From Paludibacteraceae bacterium (GTDB lineage: Bacteria > Bacteroidota > Bacteroidia > Bacteroidales > Paludibacteraceae), in the NCBI GenBank assembly GCA_017547145.1, contig JAFYQJ010000016.1, positions 37,373-101,372 of the forward strand: a stretch of DNA of 64,000 bases, given 5' to 3'. Numbering within the stretch: the stretch's first letter is position 1; each line of letters starts with the position of its first letter. The notes beneath the pieces were generated by a model, which was not told the DNA's origin, ran no database searches, and saw nothing but the letters and a program-made list of their open reading frames with translations. The translations under genes were made by a program, and so were the position numbers. Below, piece after piece: positions 37,588-46,163 of the stretch.

Positions 37588-39596
37588 TAATCTATTTTTT
37601 TTAGCACCAAAGCAGTTCTACTTGGTAAATAAAGATTTAACCATCCCTTATCATCAAGATGACTCACTTGCGTAAAATGACGCACTGTGTCATCTACAAA
37701 ACCAAAACCACCAAATTCTTTAGCATCAGTATTCAATACAACTTGATATGAACCCGGAGCCAATAAAATTCCATAATCGGTAAACGACTTTTGACCATTA
37801 AAATTCAATACAAAAACCAAATTTCCACGTTGATAAGCAACAACTTGATCGCCTTCATTATCCCAAAGTTTTTCAATTGGTAATTCATTAAATTTCTTTA
37901 TTGAATTTATTAAATGAATCATAGCTTTATCAAATTCCGCTAAATATCCATAAATCAATGTTTTATCATCTCTCAAACACCATTGGCGACGTGCATATTT
38001 ATGCGACCAATTATTACCTTCACGAGGAAAATCAATCCACTCGGGATGCCCAAATTCATTGCCCATGAAATTTAAATAACCACCATTTATGGTTGTTGCT
38101 GTTACCAAACGAATTATTTTATGCAATGCAATACCACGTGAAACCATAAATGTTTCATCACCTTTACGCATATGCCAATACATATCAGAATCTATTAAGC
38201 GGAAAATAATAGTTTTATCACCTACCAACGCTTGATCATGGCTTTCTGCATAACTAATAGTCTTCTCGTCGGCTCTTCGGTTTGTCATTTCCCAAAAGAT
38301 GTGACCTGCTTTCCAATCTTCATCTTTAACTTCTTTTATATATTTTATCCAAAAGTCAGGAATTCCCATTGCCATTCTATAATCAAATCCCATACCGCCA
38401 TCTTTAATTTTTGCAGCTAATCCAGGCATACCACTCATTTCTTCTGCTATGGTAATAGCATTTGGATTTATTTCATGAATCAAATCATTTGCTAATGTCA
38501 AATAACAAATAGCATCACCATCTTGATTTAAATTATAATAATCATCATAGCCATTAAAATCTTGCTCTAATCCATGATTTCTATATATCATAGAAGTAAC
38601 GCCATCAAAACGGAAACCATCAAAATGATACTCATCCAACCAGTACTTACAATTAGAAAGTAAGAAATGCAAAACCGATGGACTCTCGTAGTTAAAACAA
38701 TAAGAATCCCATGCAGGATGAACTCTTTTTTCTCCTATATGGAAATACTGATACGGAGATCCATCAAAATTCCCAAGTCCCTCATTTTCATTCTTTACCG
38801 AGTGAGAATGAACTATATCCATTATTACAGAAATACCGTTCGCATGAGCTTCATCAATCAAATGCTTCAATTCTTCTGGTGTGCCAAAACGTGAAGATGC
38901 TGCAAAAAAACTTGAAACATGATACCCAAACGATCCATAATAAGGATGCTCTTGTATAGCCATTATTTGTATGCAATTGTACCCCGCGTCTATCACACGT
39001 GGCAAAACATTCACCCGAAACTCTTCGTAAGTGGCAACCTTTTCATCCTCCGAAGCCATACCTATATGGCACTCGTAAATAAGCAAAGCTCCTTTTTTAG
39101 GTTTAAACTTTTTAACCTTAAATTTATAAGCATCTACAGGATCCCAAACCTGAGCAGAAAATATTTTTGTTTGCTCATCTTGTACCACTCGTTGAGCCCA
39201 AGCAGGAATTCGCTCTCCACATCCTCCATTCCATGCTATTTTTAATTTATACAAATCACCATGCTTTATATCGTTTTCCTCTAAAAGCAATTCCCAATTT
39301 CCATTTCCTATAGGCTTCAATGCATATCGCTCATTTTCTTGCCAATTATTAAACTCTCCAATCAAAAAAATACTTGTTGCATTGGGAGCCCACTCGCGAA
39401 AAACCCAACCTTTTTTCTGTTTATGCAAACCAAAGAAAAGATAACCTGATGCAAAATCAGATAAAGATTTTCCTTTTGTCAAAGAGTTCTTTTTTTGCAA
39501 ATAATAATCATAACGACCCTTAATTGCCTCAGCATAAGGTTTCAACCAAGGATCTCTTTTTACCAATCCTAATTGCTTTCTTTTTATTAGACTCAT
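37587..39596 (-). CDS. glgB: 1,4-alpha-glucan branching enzyme
   Basis: A 669-aa GH13 enzyme that makes alpha-1,6 branches in glycogen. Residues 55-160 form the CBM48 domain. The catalytic barrel follows, with nucleophile D331 in GFRFDGVTSM, acid/base E385 in ITIAEEMSGMPG and D454 in ESHDQALVGDK. The closing beta domain ends ALVLKKID. The EEMSG and SHDQALVGDKT pattern is like the eukaryotic-type branching enzymes rather than E. coli GlgB, as is usual in this phylum. It overlaps its neighbours by 4 and 1 bases, so translation is probably coupled along the operon. Confidence 0.93.
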   Translation of the reverse strand: MSLIKRKQLGLVKRDPWLKPYAEAIKGRYDYYLQKKNSLTKGKSLSDFASGYLFFGLHKQKKGWVFREWAPNATSIFLIGEFNNWQENERYALKPIGNGNWELLLEENDIKHGDLYKLKIAWNGGCGERIPAWAQRVVQDEQTKIFSAQVWDPVDAYKFKVKKFKPKKGALLIYECHIGMASEDEKVATYEEFRVNVLPRVIDAGYNCIQIMAIQEHPYYGSFGYHVSSFFAASSRFGTPEELKHLIDEAHANGISVIMDIVHSHSVKNENEGLGNFDGSPYQYFHIGEKRVHPAWDSYCFNYESPSVLHFLLSNCKYWLDEYHFDGFRFDGVTSMIYRNHGLEQDFNGYDDYYNLNQDGDAICYLTLANDLIHEINPNAITIAEEMSGMPGLAAKIKDGGMGFDYRMAMGIPDFWIKYIKEVKDEDWKAGHIFWEMTNRRADEKTISYAESHDQALVGDKTIIFRLIDSDMYWHMRKGDETFMVSRGIALHKIIRLVTATTINGGYLNFMGNEFGHPEWIDFPREGNNWSHKYARRQWCLRDDKTLIYGYLAEFDKAMIHLINSIKKFNELPIEKLWDNEGDQVVAYQRGNLVFVLNFNGQKSFTDYGILLAPGSYQVVLNTDAKEFGGFGFVDDTVRHFTQVSHLDDKGWLNLYLPSRTALVLKKID

Positions 39597-40279
39597 TTTT
39601 CAACAATATTTAAGTTTTCTTCAATTGTATAATTCAAAAAACGGATAAAAGGGTAGGCCTTTTCAAAAATAGTAGCGACTTGTATTTCCCAGTTTTCTTC
39701 CTCAAAAAAAGAATCTGCTAATGGACACTCAAATGCATAATGCTTGTATTTTAACAACTCAGGCTGAGAAAAATATTTTGGGAAACCTGATGGCACTTTT
39801 TTTAATTTATCTTCCGAAAATTGCTTCAAATAATACTTTTTAAAATCTTTATTTTCAACTATTTCATTCCATTCTTCTATATTATCAACAATTGACCATC
39901 GCAACGATTTTAATATATTTGAATCTGGACAATATACTCCCGGTATCAAGGCATTTTTACCTGGCTCAATATGTAAATAATAACCAGCAAAAGGACTTTT
40001 CTTTCCACCATTTCTTGCCATAAAAATACCAAGATGATTTTTGTATGGTGTTTTATCATACGAAAATCGAATATCTCTATATATTCGAAAAATACACTCC
40101 TTTGCTGTTGTATTTATTAACGTTTTGTCAAATACCGTAAGTTGCTTTAATATATTTTCTGTTATAAGCTCAACCTGTGCTTTAACTTTTTGATATTCTG
40201 CTTTATGTGCATCAAACCAAATTCGATTGTTATTATTTTTTAGTCGAGCATAAAAGTCGAGTATATACGAAGCATTCAT
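39593..40279 (-). CDS. DUF2461/TIGR02453 family protein
   Basis: A 228-aa protein with the typical DUF2461 beginning (ILDFYARLKNNNNRIWFDAHKAEY), the central IFRIYRDIRFSYDKTPYKNHLG block near residue 65, and GYYLHIEPGKNALIPGVY. The family is widespread and has no settled function. It lies between the S41 peptidase gene (adjacent, no gap) and glgB (4-base overlap), inside one operon. Confidence 0.85.
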   Translation of the reverse strand: MNASYILDFYARLKNNNNRIWFDAHKAEYQKVKAQVELITENILKQLTVFDKTLINTTAKECIFRIYRDIRFSYDKTPYKNHLGIFMARNGGKKSPFAGYYLHIEPGKNALIPGVYCPDSNILKSLRWSIVDNIEEWNEIVENKDFKKYYLKQFSEDKLKKVPSGFPKYFSQPELLKYKHYAFECPLADSFFEEENWEIQVATIFEKAYPFIRFLNYTIEENLNIVEK

Positions 40280-41632
40280 CTAATTTAAGCGAATTAAAAA
40301 GTTAGTACGAATATCATCAAAACACGACTTTCTTGATTCTACAAAATCAAAATCAGTCGTATCTAATTTTTGTTTTACTGTAGAAGACGAAAAGGATGTA
40401 CCAGAAATTAGTTCCAAAGCTTTTGACAAAAGCGGCTCTTGTTCATCGCCCAGAGCAACTGCAGGAAACAAAATATCCTTAACCTCATAATTTGGTTTTA
40501 ATCCATCTTTAAAATCCGTAAATCCCTCTGAATTTGCATATTTAGCAACAATAGGTAATAATGCCCAATTAGAAATATTTTTGTCTTTAGGTTGAAGTAA
40601 CACCATTGATGTATACTTTCCATAAGTTGTTCCTCCTATTGTTACAACATTCATATAAGGCATCAAGCCAATAATAGTTAACTCCGAAGCCGATGCTGTA
40701 GATGAACTCGTAAGTACATACAATCGTTTCAAATCCAAATTGTAAGCGACCTCTTCAAAACGTCTCTCAACTCGACTTGTATAATTGTATTTTCTCCAAT
40801 ATTTATCGTACTTATCATTCCATTGATTATAAATTAAAATAGAATTATTATCAACCACATCTTTAGGAGCTAGAGAACTACACAAATAGGTACTTGCAAC
40901 TTCATCGCCACCACTATTAAAACGCAAATCTAGAACCAATTCTGTAATATTCTGTGCTTTGAAATAAAGCAAGGCTTCGTCTAACAAATTATTCAAATCA
41001 CCAATATAACTTGTGTAAACTAAATAACCAATCTTAATCCCATTTCTTTCTATTACACTCTTGTAAAGTACAGGATTAATTGTAAGTTTTTTAGATGTTA
41101 ACGACACCTTTTCTGAAGTTTCTACAATATTATTATCCAACAAAACAGCTTTGGTTAATGTAATAGAATTTCCATTTACCAACTTTAAATAATTACTAGA
41201 ATTTATTTTTTCACCATCGATTCTAACAAAATAATCGCCACGAGAAATTCCTGCTAACGATGCAGGCGTATTATCATTAACATACTCAACCACAGCAAAA
41301 TATTCATTAGAATTTAAACTAGTTTTATAAAAAGCAAGTTGATAGCCAAAAGTTGTCTCTACACCAGCAAACGAATTTGTTAAACTTGTAGCATCATTTG
41401 TTATATATGACCATTTATCATCTTTATAAAGCAATTTTTTATAAAATACTTTTGGATCAGTTTCGCTATTTGGATGGATATCGGGCATATCTTTATACCA
41501 AAGATAAATGTCTTCCATCGTTGACTTTATAAAATCATTTACCTTGTAAACCTTTGCAATATTATCATCTATGCCATTATTTTCACATGACAAAAACAGA
41601 AGACAAAACAATACTGCTAATATTTTATTCAT
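40280..41632 (-). CDS. S41 family peptidase lipoprotein (C-terminal-processing protease-like)
   Basis: A 450-aa protein with a lipoprotein signal (ILAVLFCLLFLSCENN). A PDZ-like region with TPASLAGISRGDYFVRIDG lies near residue 120. The tail-specific protease core holds ELVLDLRFNSGGDEVASTYL near 235 and the serine region LTSSSTASASELTIIGL near 310. The catalytic lysine region is GGTTYGKYTSM about 25 residues on. It would cut periplasmic or surface proteins from their C-termini. It stands 2 bases after the FAD protein gene in the same operon. Confidence 0.82.
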   Translation of the reverse strand: MNKILAVLFCLLFLSCENNGIDDNIAKVYKVNDFIKSTMEDIYLWYKDMPDIHPNSETDPKVFYKKLLYKDDKWSYITNDATSLTNSFAGVETTFGYQLAFYKTSLNSNEYFAVVEYVNDNTPASLAGISRGDYFVRIDGEKINSSNYLKLVNGNSITLTKAVLLDNNIVETSEKVSLTSKKLTINPVLYKSVIERNGIKIGYLVYTSYIGDLNNLLDEALLYFKAQNITELVLDLRFNSGGDEVASTYLCSSLAPKDVVDNNSILIYNQWNDKYDKYWRKYNYTSRVERRFEEVAYNLDLKRLYVLTSSSTASASELTIIGLMPYMNVVTIGGTTYGKYTSMVLLQPKDKNISNWALLPIVAKYANSEGFTDFKDGLKPNYEVKDILFPAVALGDEQEPLLSKALELISGTSFSSSTVKQKLDTTDFDFVESRKSCFDDIRTNFLIRLN

Positions 41633-41634
41633 TA

Positions 41635-42882
41635 TTAAATATTTATTTTTTTATATAAATCCATTGCTGCACCAATTGCTGCATCCATATTGTAATATTC
41701 CCATTCGGCAAACCGACCTAACAAATAGAAATTTTCTTGTGCCAAATTTTCTTTAATAGAGGCTATTCGTTCTCTTGTATCGGAGTTTTGAATAGGGTAG
41801 GTATATTTTTCATAATGATGGCATATATAACGTGGATTTAAAGGTATTTTTAACAAATTTGTCTTTATTGTTTCAATATCAACGAAATCAGAAAACTCAA
41901 TAGTAGCCGTAATTCTATCCGAAGAACATTTAGATGGGAAATTACCTGTACATATTATCCTATGCGACAAATGATTACGACTTGGCATATAAATCCAACT
42001 ATAAGGATTCTTATCTATTTCGCAAAATACCGAAGTTGTGCCGTGAGATTCCAAATGGTCTATAAAAATTCCATCGTCTTCTGAAAAATACCAACTATCA
42101 AGCATCTGTTTCAAAAACTTAATATTCCCTGAAAAAACTACGGCATTAAACTCCAAATCGTTAATAATCCAGAGATTATCTCTTTTTTTTATCTCTATTA
42201 TATCTTGATTATATTTTATATGAAGTCCTTGTGCTAATCTATCTGCCAAAAATTGAGATCCATTTTGCTGAGGATAGAAAAACGTACTATGCACCATTGA
42301 CTGTTCTTCTATACGACAAAAATTATTATAAAATATCTCTTTTACACTTGGCATTGGCAACTTACCTGCCAACCAAGAAAGCGGTACATCAGAAAGATTT
42401 CTTTTCCAAACTTTTTCGTTATATGGCTGAAAATAAATATCGTATAAAGTTTTTCCAAAGTTTTTCAAAAGGAATTCTTCAAAATTTTCATATTCAATTT
42501 TCTTTTGTTCCTTTAACTCTAACAAATCATTTATTACCGACTCTATTATTTCGTTTGGAAGCATATATAGATAATTCTCAATAGGGTAATTAACCCAAAG
42601 ATTTTTATCAAAATTTATAACTGCTTTTCGTAACGTCTTATTAAATTCGTTTCCCTTATCGAAAAAACTCCAAAACCAATCGAGAACATCTAATCGTTTG
42701 GAGTTAAATACGTGACCACCAACAAGATGATAAACATTACCATCAATATTCTTACATTTAATTAACCCACCAGGACGATTCTCTTTTTCAAAAACAACGA
42801 CCTCATTTTTTTCTTTCAAAAAATGGGCAATAGACAATCCAGAAATTCCAGCACCAATAACAGCTACTTTTCTTTTTTCCAT
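41635..42882 (-). CDS. FAD-dependent amine-oxidase/UDP-galactopyranose-mutase-like protein
   Basis: A 415-aa flavoprotein. The N-terminal FAD motif KVAVIGAGISGLSIAHFL with VVFEKENRPGGL is complete. The block FQPYNEKVWKRNLSDVPLSWLAGKLPMP near residue 165 is shared with UDP-galactopyranose-mutase-like and protoporphyrinogen-oxidase-like proteins of glycan loci. The C-terminus YLLGRFAEWEYYNMDAAIGAAMDL is the second FAD contact. It overlaps the previous gene, a possible glycosyltransferase, by 19 bases, which suggests a sugar-modifying role, but the substrate is unknown. Confidence 0.68.
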   Translation of the reverse strand: MEKRKVAVIGAGISGLSIAHFLKEKNEVVVFEKENRPGGLIKCKNIDGNVYHLVGGHVFNSKRLDVLDWFWSFFDKGNEFNKTLRKAVINFDKNLWVNYPIENYLYMLPNEIIESVINDLLELKEQKKIEYENFEEFLLKNFGKTLYDIYFQPYNEKVWKRNLSDVPLSWLAGKLPMPSVKEIFYNNFCRIEEQSMVHSTFFYPQQNGSQFLADRLAQGLHIKYNQDIIEIKKRDNLWIINDLEFNAVVFSGNIKFLKQMLDSWYFSEDDGIFIDHLESHGTTSVFCEIDKNPYSWIYMPSRNHLSHRIICTGNFPSKCSSDRITATIEFSDFVDIETIKTNLLKIPLNPRYICHHYEKYTYPIQNSDTRERIASIKENLAQENFYLLGRFAEWEYYNMDAAIGAAMDLYKKINI

Positions 42883-43772
42883 TTGGATAATTTTATTGGA
42901 TGTAAAAATAAATGATTTTTAGGAAAATTTTGCTCTAATGCGTCATAACTAAAATGATACTTATCCAAAATAGAAAAATCATCTTTACTAGAATGCAAAC
43001 TTTTAGATAAAAGCAAATCTTTTCCTGTAACAATGGTATCAGAACACATTATCAACGAGGTTGGAATTGCTAATTCGACAAACATATCTGAAGCTGCAAA
43101 CGCTCCACAATAATTAACAAATTGATTCATAATATTTTGTGGCAACAATAAAATATCAGAATAAGCTCCTACAACAGGATATTTTATTTTCTGTCTCCAC
43201 CTCAAAGTAAAAAACGATTTCAATATAAAATAAAAAAGCCTTTTAGTCTTTTTCCTAAAAAACAATCGTAACAATAACCACAAAGGAATGTATTCTTTCG
43301 AATCTAATCCGTATTGTTTTACCTTGTTTTTAACCTTATCGCAAGAAGGAATTATATTTTTTATTTCTACACCAGATTTCAATGGATTATACTCTAATGC
43401 ATCAATAATATGATACCATGGATATTTTTTATTCCATAGATTGTATAGCTCCCAAATAAAAGGGTACTCACGCTTAATTCCTGAAATTTCAAATATATTA
43501 TTTTCATTTATAGATGGATTTAACATCAAATCGTCAGCAACTACAAAATAATGCGTAAATCCTTTATTTTTTAAATGCTGATAGCATTGGGCAAGGTATC
43601 CTTCAAAATAAAACGAATTTTCATATACTGAAAATACATTTTCTTTTTCACCGTCGTAAAACGGAACTATATGATAGATATAACTAAAACGACTAGAATA
43701 AATACGTTCTAAAGGTTCTATATTTTTATCGTATCGATGATTATATATGATCAATAGTGCTATTTTATCCAT
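42864..43772 (-). CDS. Hypothetical protein, possible GT-A glycosyltransferase
   Basis: I do not recognise this 302-aa protein with certainty. It starts with a hydrophobic strand (KIALLIIYNHRYDKN) and a DXD-like acidic site in HYFVVADDLMLNPSI near residue 78, compatible with a GT-A fold. A basic, aromatic stretch (LRLFFRKKTKRLFYFILKSFF) near residue 170 could sit on the membrane. It overlaps the FAD protein gene by 19 bases and follows DUF554 by 7 bases. Context and the acidic site are the only support for a transferase. Confidence 0.5.
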   Translation of the reverse strand: MDKIALLIIYNHRYDKNIEPLERIYSSRFSYIYHIVPFYDGEKENVFSVYENSFYFEGYLAQCYQHLKNKGFTHYFVVADDLMLNPSINENNIFEISGIKREYPFIWELYNLWNKKYPWYHIIDALEYNPLKSGVEIKNIIPSCDKVKNKVKQYGLDSKEYIPLWLLLRLFFRKKTKRLFYFILKSFFTLRWRQKIKYPVVGAYSDILLLPQNIMNQFVNYCGAFAASDMFVELAIPTSLIMCSDTIVTGKDLLLSKSLHSSKDDFSILDKYHFSYDALEQNFPKNHLFLHPIKLSKWKKEK

Positions 43773-43779
43773 AATAAAA

Positions 43780-44469
43780 TCAAAAATTTATATACTGATA
43801 TAGAAACATAAATAGACAAACAAAAATCAACGATGGCAACATATTAGATATAGGTATCTTTTTTATTTCCAATATATTAAATCCTAATCCAACTAACATC
43901 ACACCTCCAACTGAAGTTAATACATTTATCATTTCAGCAGTAAAAAAAGGAGCTAGTTGCATTGCCAACAATGTAAGTAGTGCTTGAAATAAGAAAAGTG
44001 GTAACGCCGATAACAAAACACTAATACCAAATACCGATGCTAATATAATTGACGAGAATCCATCTAAAATCGATTTTGTAAGTATTAAATCGGATGACAT
44101 TCCTAATCCTTCTTGTATTGCACCAAGTATCGTCATCGACCCCACACAAAATAACAAAAACGCAGTTATCAAACCTTCCGAAAATTTTTCATTTTTTATT
44201 CGAAGACAATTCTTTAATTTATCTCCTAGGTGTTCTATTTTTTTTTCTAGATTACACCACGTTCCCAACCAACTCCCAACAATCATTGCAAATACACAAA
44301 CAAGGATTTGTTTCATATCAACAACCATTGCTATACCAAGTGATAATGTAACAAGACCAATAACTTGAAAAAAAGATTTTTTATAACGTTCTGATATTCC
44401 TTTTTTCAAACAAAGCCCTACGCAACTTCCTACTACAACTGCGATTGTATTAACTACAGTTCCTATCAT
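43780..44469 (-). CDS. DUF554 family membrane protein (YdfK-like)
   Basis: A 229-aa polytopic protein with about seven helices. The start IGTVVNTIAVVVGSCVGLCLKKGISERYK and the GSMTILGAIQEGLG block near residue 115 are diagnostic of DUF554. Members are proposed transporters of unknown substrate. It is the first gene of the - strand operon that includes glgB. Confidence 0.85.
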   Translation of the reverse strand: MIGTVVNTIAVVVGSCVGLCLKKGISERYKKSFFQVIGLVTLSLGIAMVVDMKQILVCVFAMIVGSWLGTWCNLEKKIEHLGDKLKNCLRIKNEKFSEGLITAFLLFCVGSMTILGAIQEGLGMSSDLILTKSILDGFSSIILASVFGISVLLSALPLFLFQALLTLLAMQLAPFFTAEMINVLTSVGGVMLVGLGFNILEIKKIPISNMLPSLIFVCLFMFLYQYINF

Positions 44470-44485
44470 AATTATGATTTTAAGG

Positions 44486-44493
44486 CAAAGTTA
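44486..44493 (-). promoter_or_regulatory. Candidate -7 box for the DUF554-to-glgB operon
   Basis: On the - strand this reads TAACTTTG, a match to TAnnTTTG. The predicted start near 44479 leaves only about 10 bases before the DUF554 start codon. No clear -33 TTTG is found at the usual distance. Confidence 0.48.
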
Positions 44494-44558
44494 ATAAAAC
44501 CTATCTTTAAAAAATTCTATTGTTGTTATTTTCACTATTTTTACAAAAAAAATTATTT

Positions 44559-45224
44559 ATGAATGTAAAAATTGAATCGTCGTGGAATCTTCATTTAGCA
44601 GAAGAGTTCAACAAACCATATTTCAAAGATTTAACAGATTTTGTAAAAAAAGAATATCAAAGCAAACGTATTTATCCTCCGGGATCACTCATTTTTAATG
44701 CTTTTAATTCTTGTCCATTCGATAATGTAAAAGTTGTTTTATTGGGACAAGATCCCTATCATGGTCCAAACCAAGCACACGGATTATGTTTTTCAGTGAA
44801 CGACAATATTCCATTACCACCATCACTGCAAAATATTTATAAAGAAATAGAAAGTGATTTAAATATTAAAACATATCCTACAGGCAATTTAGTACGTTGG
44901 GCAAAACAAGGAGTTTTTTTATTAAATGCAACACTCACAGTACAAGCAAACCTTGCTGGTTCTCACCAAGGAAAAGGGTGGGAGATTTTTACCGATGCCG
45001 TTATCAAAAGACTTTCACAAGAAAAAGAACATCTTGTTTTTCTTCTTTGGGGTAACTATGCTCAACAAAAATCTGCACTAATTGATACTACTAAACACCT
45101 AATTCTTAAATCAGTACATCCATCACCTCTATCAGCATATAGAGGATTTTTCGGATGCAAACATTTTTCTAAAACAAACGAGTATTTACGCCAAAAAGGA
45201 TTACCTGAAATAGATTGGAGATAA
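44559..45224 (+). CDS. ung: Uracil-DNA glycosylase, family 1
   Basis: Removes uracil from DNA at the start of base excision repair. The 221-aa protein has the water-activating loop GQDPYHG (63-69, Asp65). It also has the family blocks [16 protein letters not shown] and [12 protein letters not shown], and the second catalytic loop [13 protein letters not shown] with His187, the same numbering as the E. coli enzyme. ATG 44559 is chosen; an in-frame upstream codon at 44520 adds a hydrophobic stretch foreign to the family. ispE follows after 6 bases. Confidence 0.95.
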   Translation: MNVKIESSWNLHLAEEFNKPYFKDLTDFVKKEYQSKRIYPPGSLIFNAFNSCPFDNVKVVLLGQDPYHGPNQAHGLCFSVNDNIPLPPSLQNIYKEIESDLNIKTYPTGNLVRWAKQGVFLLNATLTVQANLAGSHQGKGWEIFTDAVIKRLSQEKEHLVFLLWGNYAQQKSALIDTTKHLILKSVHPSPLSAYRGFFGCKHFSKTNEYLRQKGLPEIDWR

Positions 45225-45230
45225 CGCAAT

Positions 45231-46043
45231 ATGATTACATTCCCAAATGCAAAAATAAATTTAGGGCTAAACATTACCGAACGACGCCCTGACGGATATC
45301 ACAACCTCGAAACCGTATTTTATCCGATACCACTGTGCGATGCGTTAGAAATCACTGACGCCAACAAAACATCACTTACTATCAGCGGATTAAACATTGA
45401 AGGTGACATTGAAAAAAATCTAGTAGTAAAAGCCTACAGACTCCTCGAAGAAGACTTTAAACTACCAACTATAGAAATCAATTTGTTAAAAAAAATTCCA
45501 TGCGGGGCAGGGCTCGGAGGAGGCTCTTCTGATGCTGCTTTTACGATTAAAGTCCTAAACGAAAAATACAATTTAAACATAACAGAAAAACAGCAAAAAG
45601 AATATGCGTCAAAACTAGGTGCCGATTGTGCATTTTTTATCTCAAACAAACCATCATACGCTACAGGTATCGGCAACATATTGAAAGATATAAATCTATC
45701 TTTATCAAACTATTACATATATTTAATTAAACCAAACATACATATATCAACAGCAGAAGCTTATTCGTCTATTGTCCCTCAAAAAAACGAGGTATCTCTA
45801 CACGACATCATTCTAAAAACTCCGATAGAGGAGTGGAAAAATTATATTTTTAACGATTTTGAAAAAAGTATTTTCAAACAACACCAAGAAATAAAAGAAC
45901 TAAAAGAAACTTTATACAAACAAGGTGCTTTGTACGCATCAATGTCTGGCTCTGGTTCTTCTGTTTTTGGTATTTTCAAACACAAACCAATTCTATTTCA
46001 TATTCCTCAAGAGTGGTTTAGCTTTATTGATATTTTGAAATAA
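45231..46043 (+). CDS. ispE: 4-diphosphocytidyl-2-C-methyl-D-erythritol kinase
   Basis: A GHMP kinase of the MEP isoprenoid pathway, phosphorylating CDP-methylerythritol at the 2-hydroxyl. The 270-aa protein begins [29 protein letters not shown], with the substrate lysine and histidine. The ATP loop [15 protein letters not shown] is near residue 92, and [13 protein letters not shown] near 240 closes the site. Start ATG 45231 follows ung by 6 bases, suggesting joint transcription. Confidence 0.94.
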   Translation: MITFPNAKINLGLNITERRPDGYHNLETVFYPIPLCDALEITDANKTSLTISGLNIEGDIEKNLVVKAYRLLEEDFKLPTIEINLLKKIPCGAGLGGGSSDAAFTIKVLNEKYNLNITEKQQKEYASKLGADCAFFISNKPSYATGIGNILKDINLSLSNYYIYLIKPNIHISTAEAYSSIVPQKNEVSLHDIILKTPIEEWKNYIFNDFEKSIFKQHQEIKELKETLYKQGALYASMSGSGSSVFGIFKHKPILFHIPQEWFSFIDILK

Positions 46044-46096
46044 TTTTTTCGTTGCTTTCTTATTTGTTTTTTGTTGAAAAATCTCTAAAAAAAGAG

Positions 46097-46127
46097 TTGC
46101 TCAAACCAACAAAAAGCATTAATTTAG
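46097..46127 (+). promoter_or_regulatory. Candidate promoter for gyrA
   Basis: TTG (46097-46099), 20 bases, then TAATTTAG (46120-46127), which is one mismatch from TAnnTTTG. The predicted start near 46134 leaves a 30-base leader. Confidence 0.38.
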
Positions 46128-46163
46128 CACGATTTTTATGTATAAATTTAAGCATTTACTACA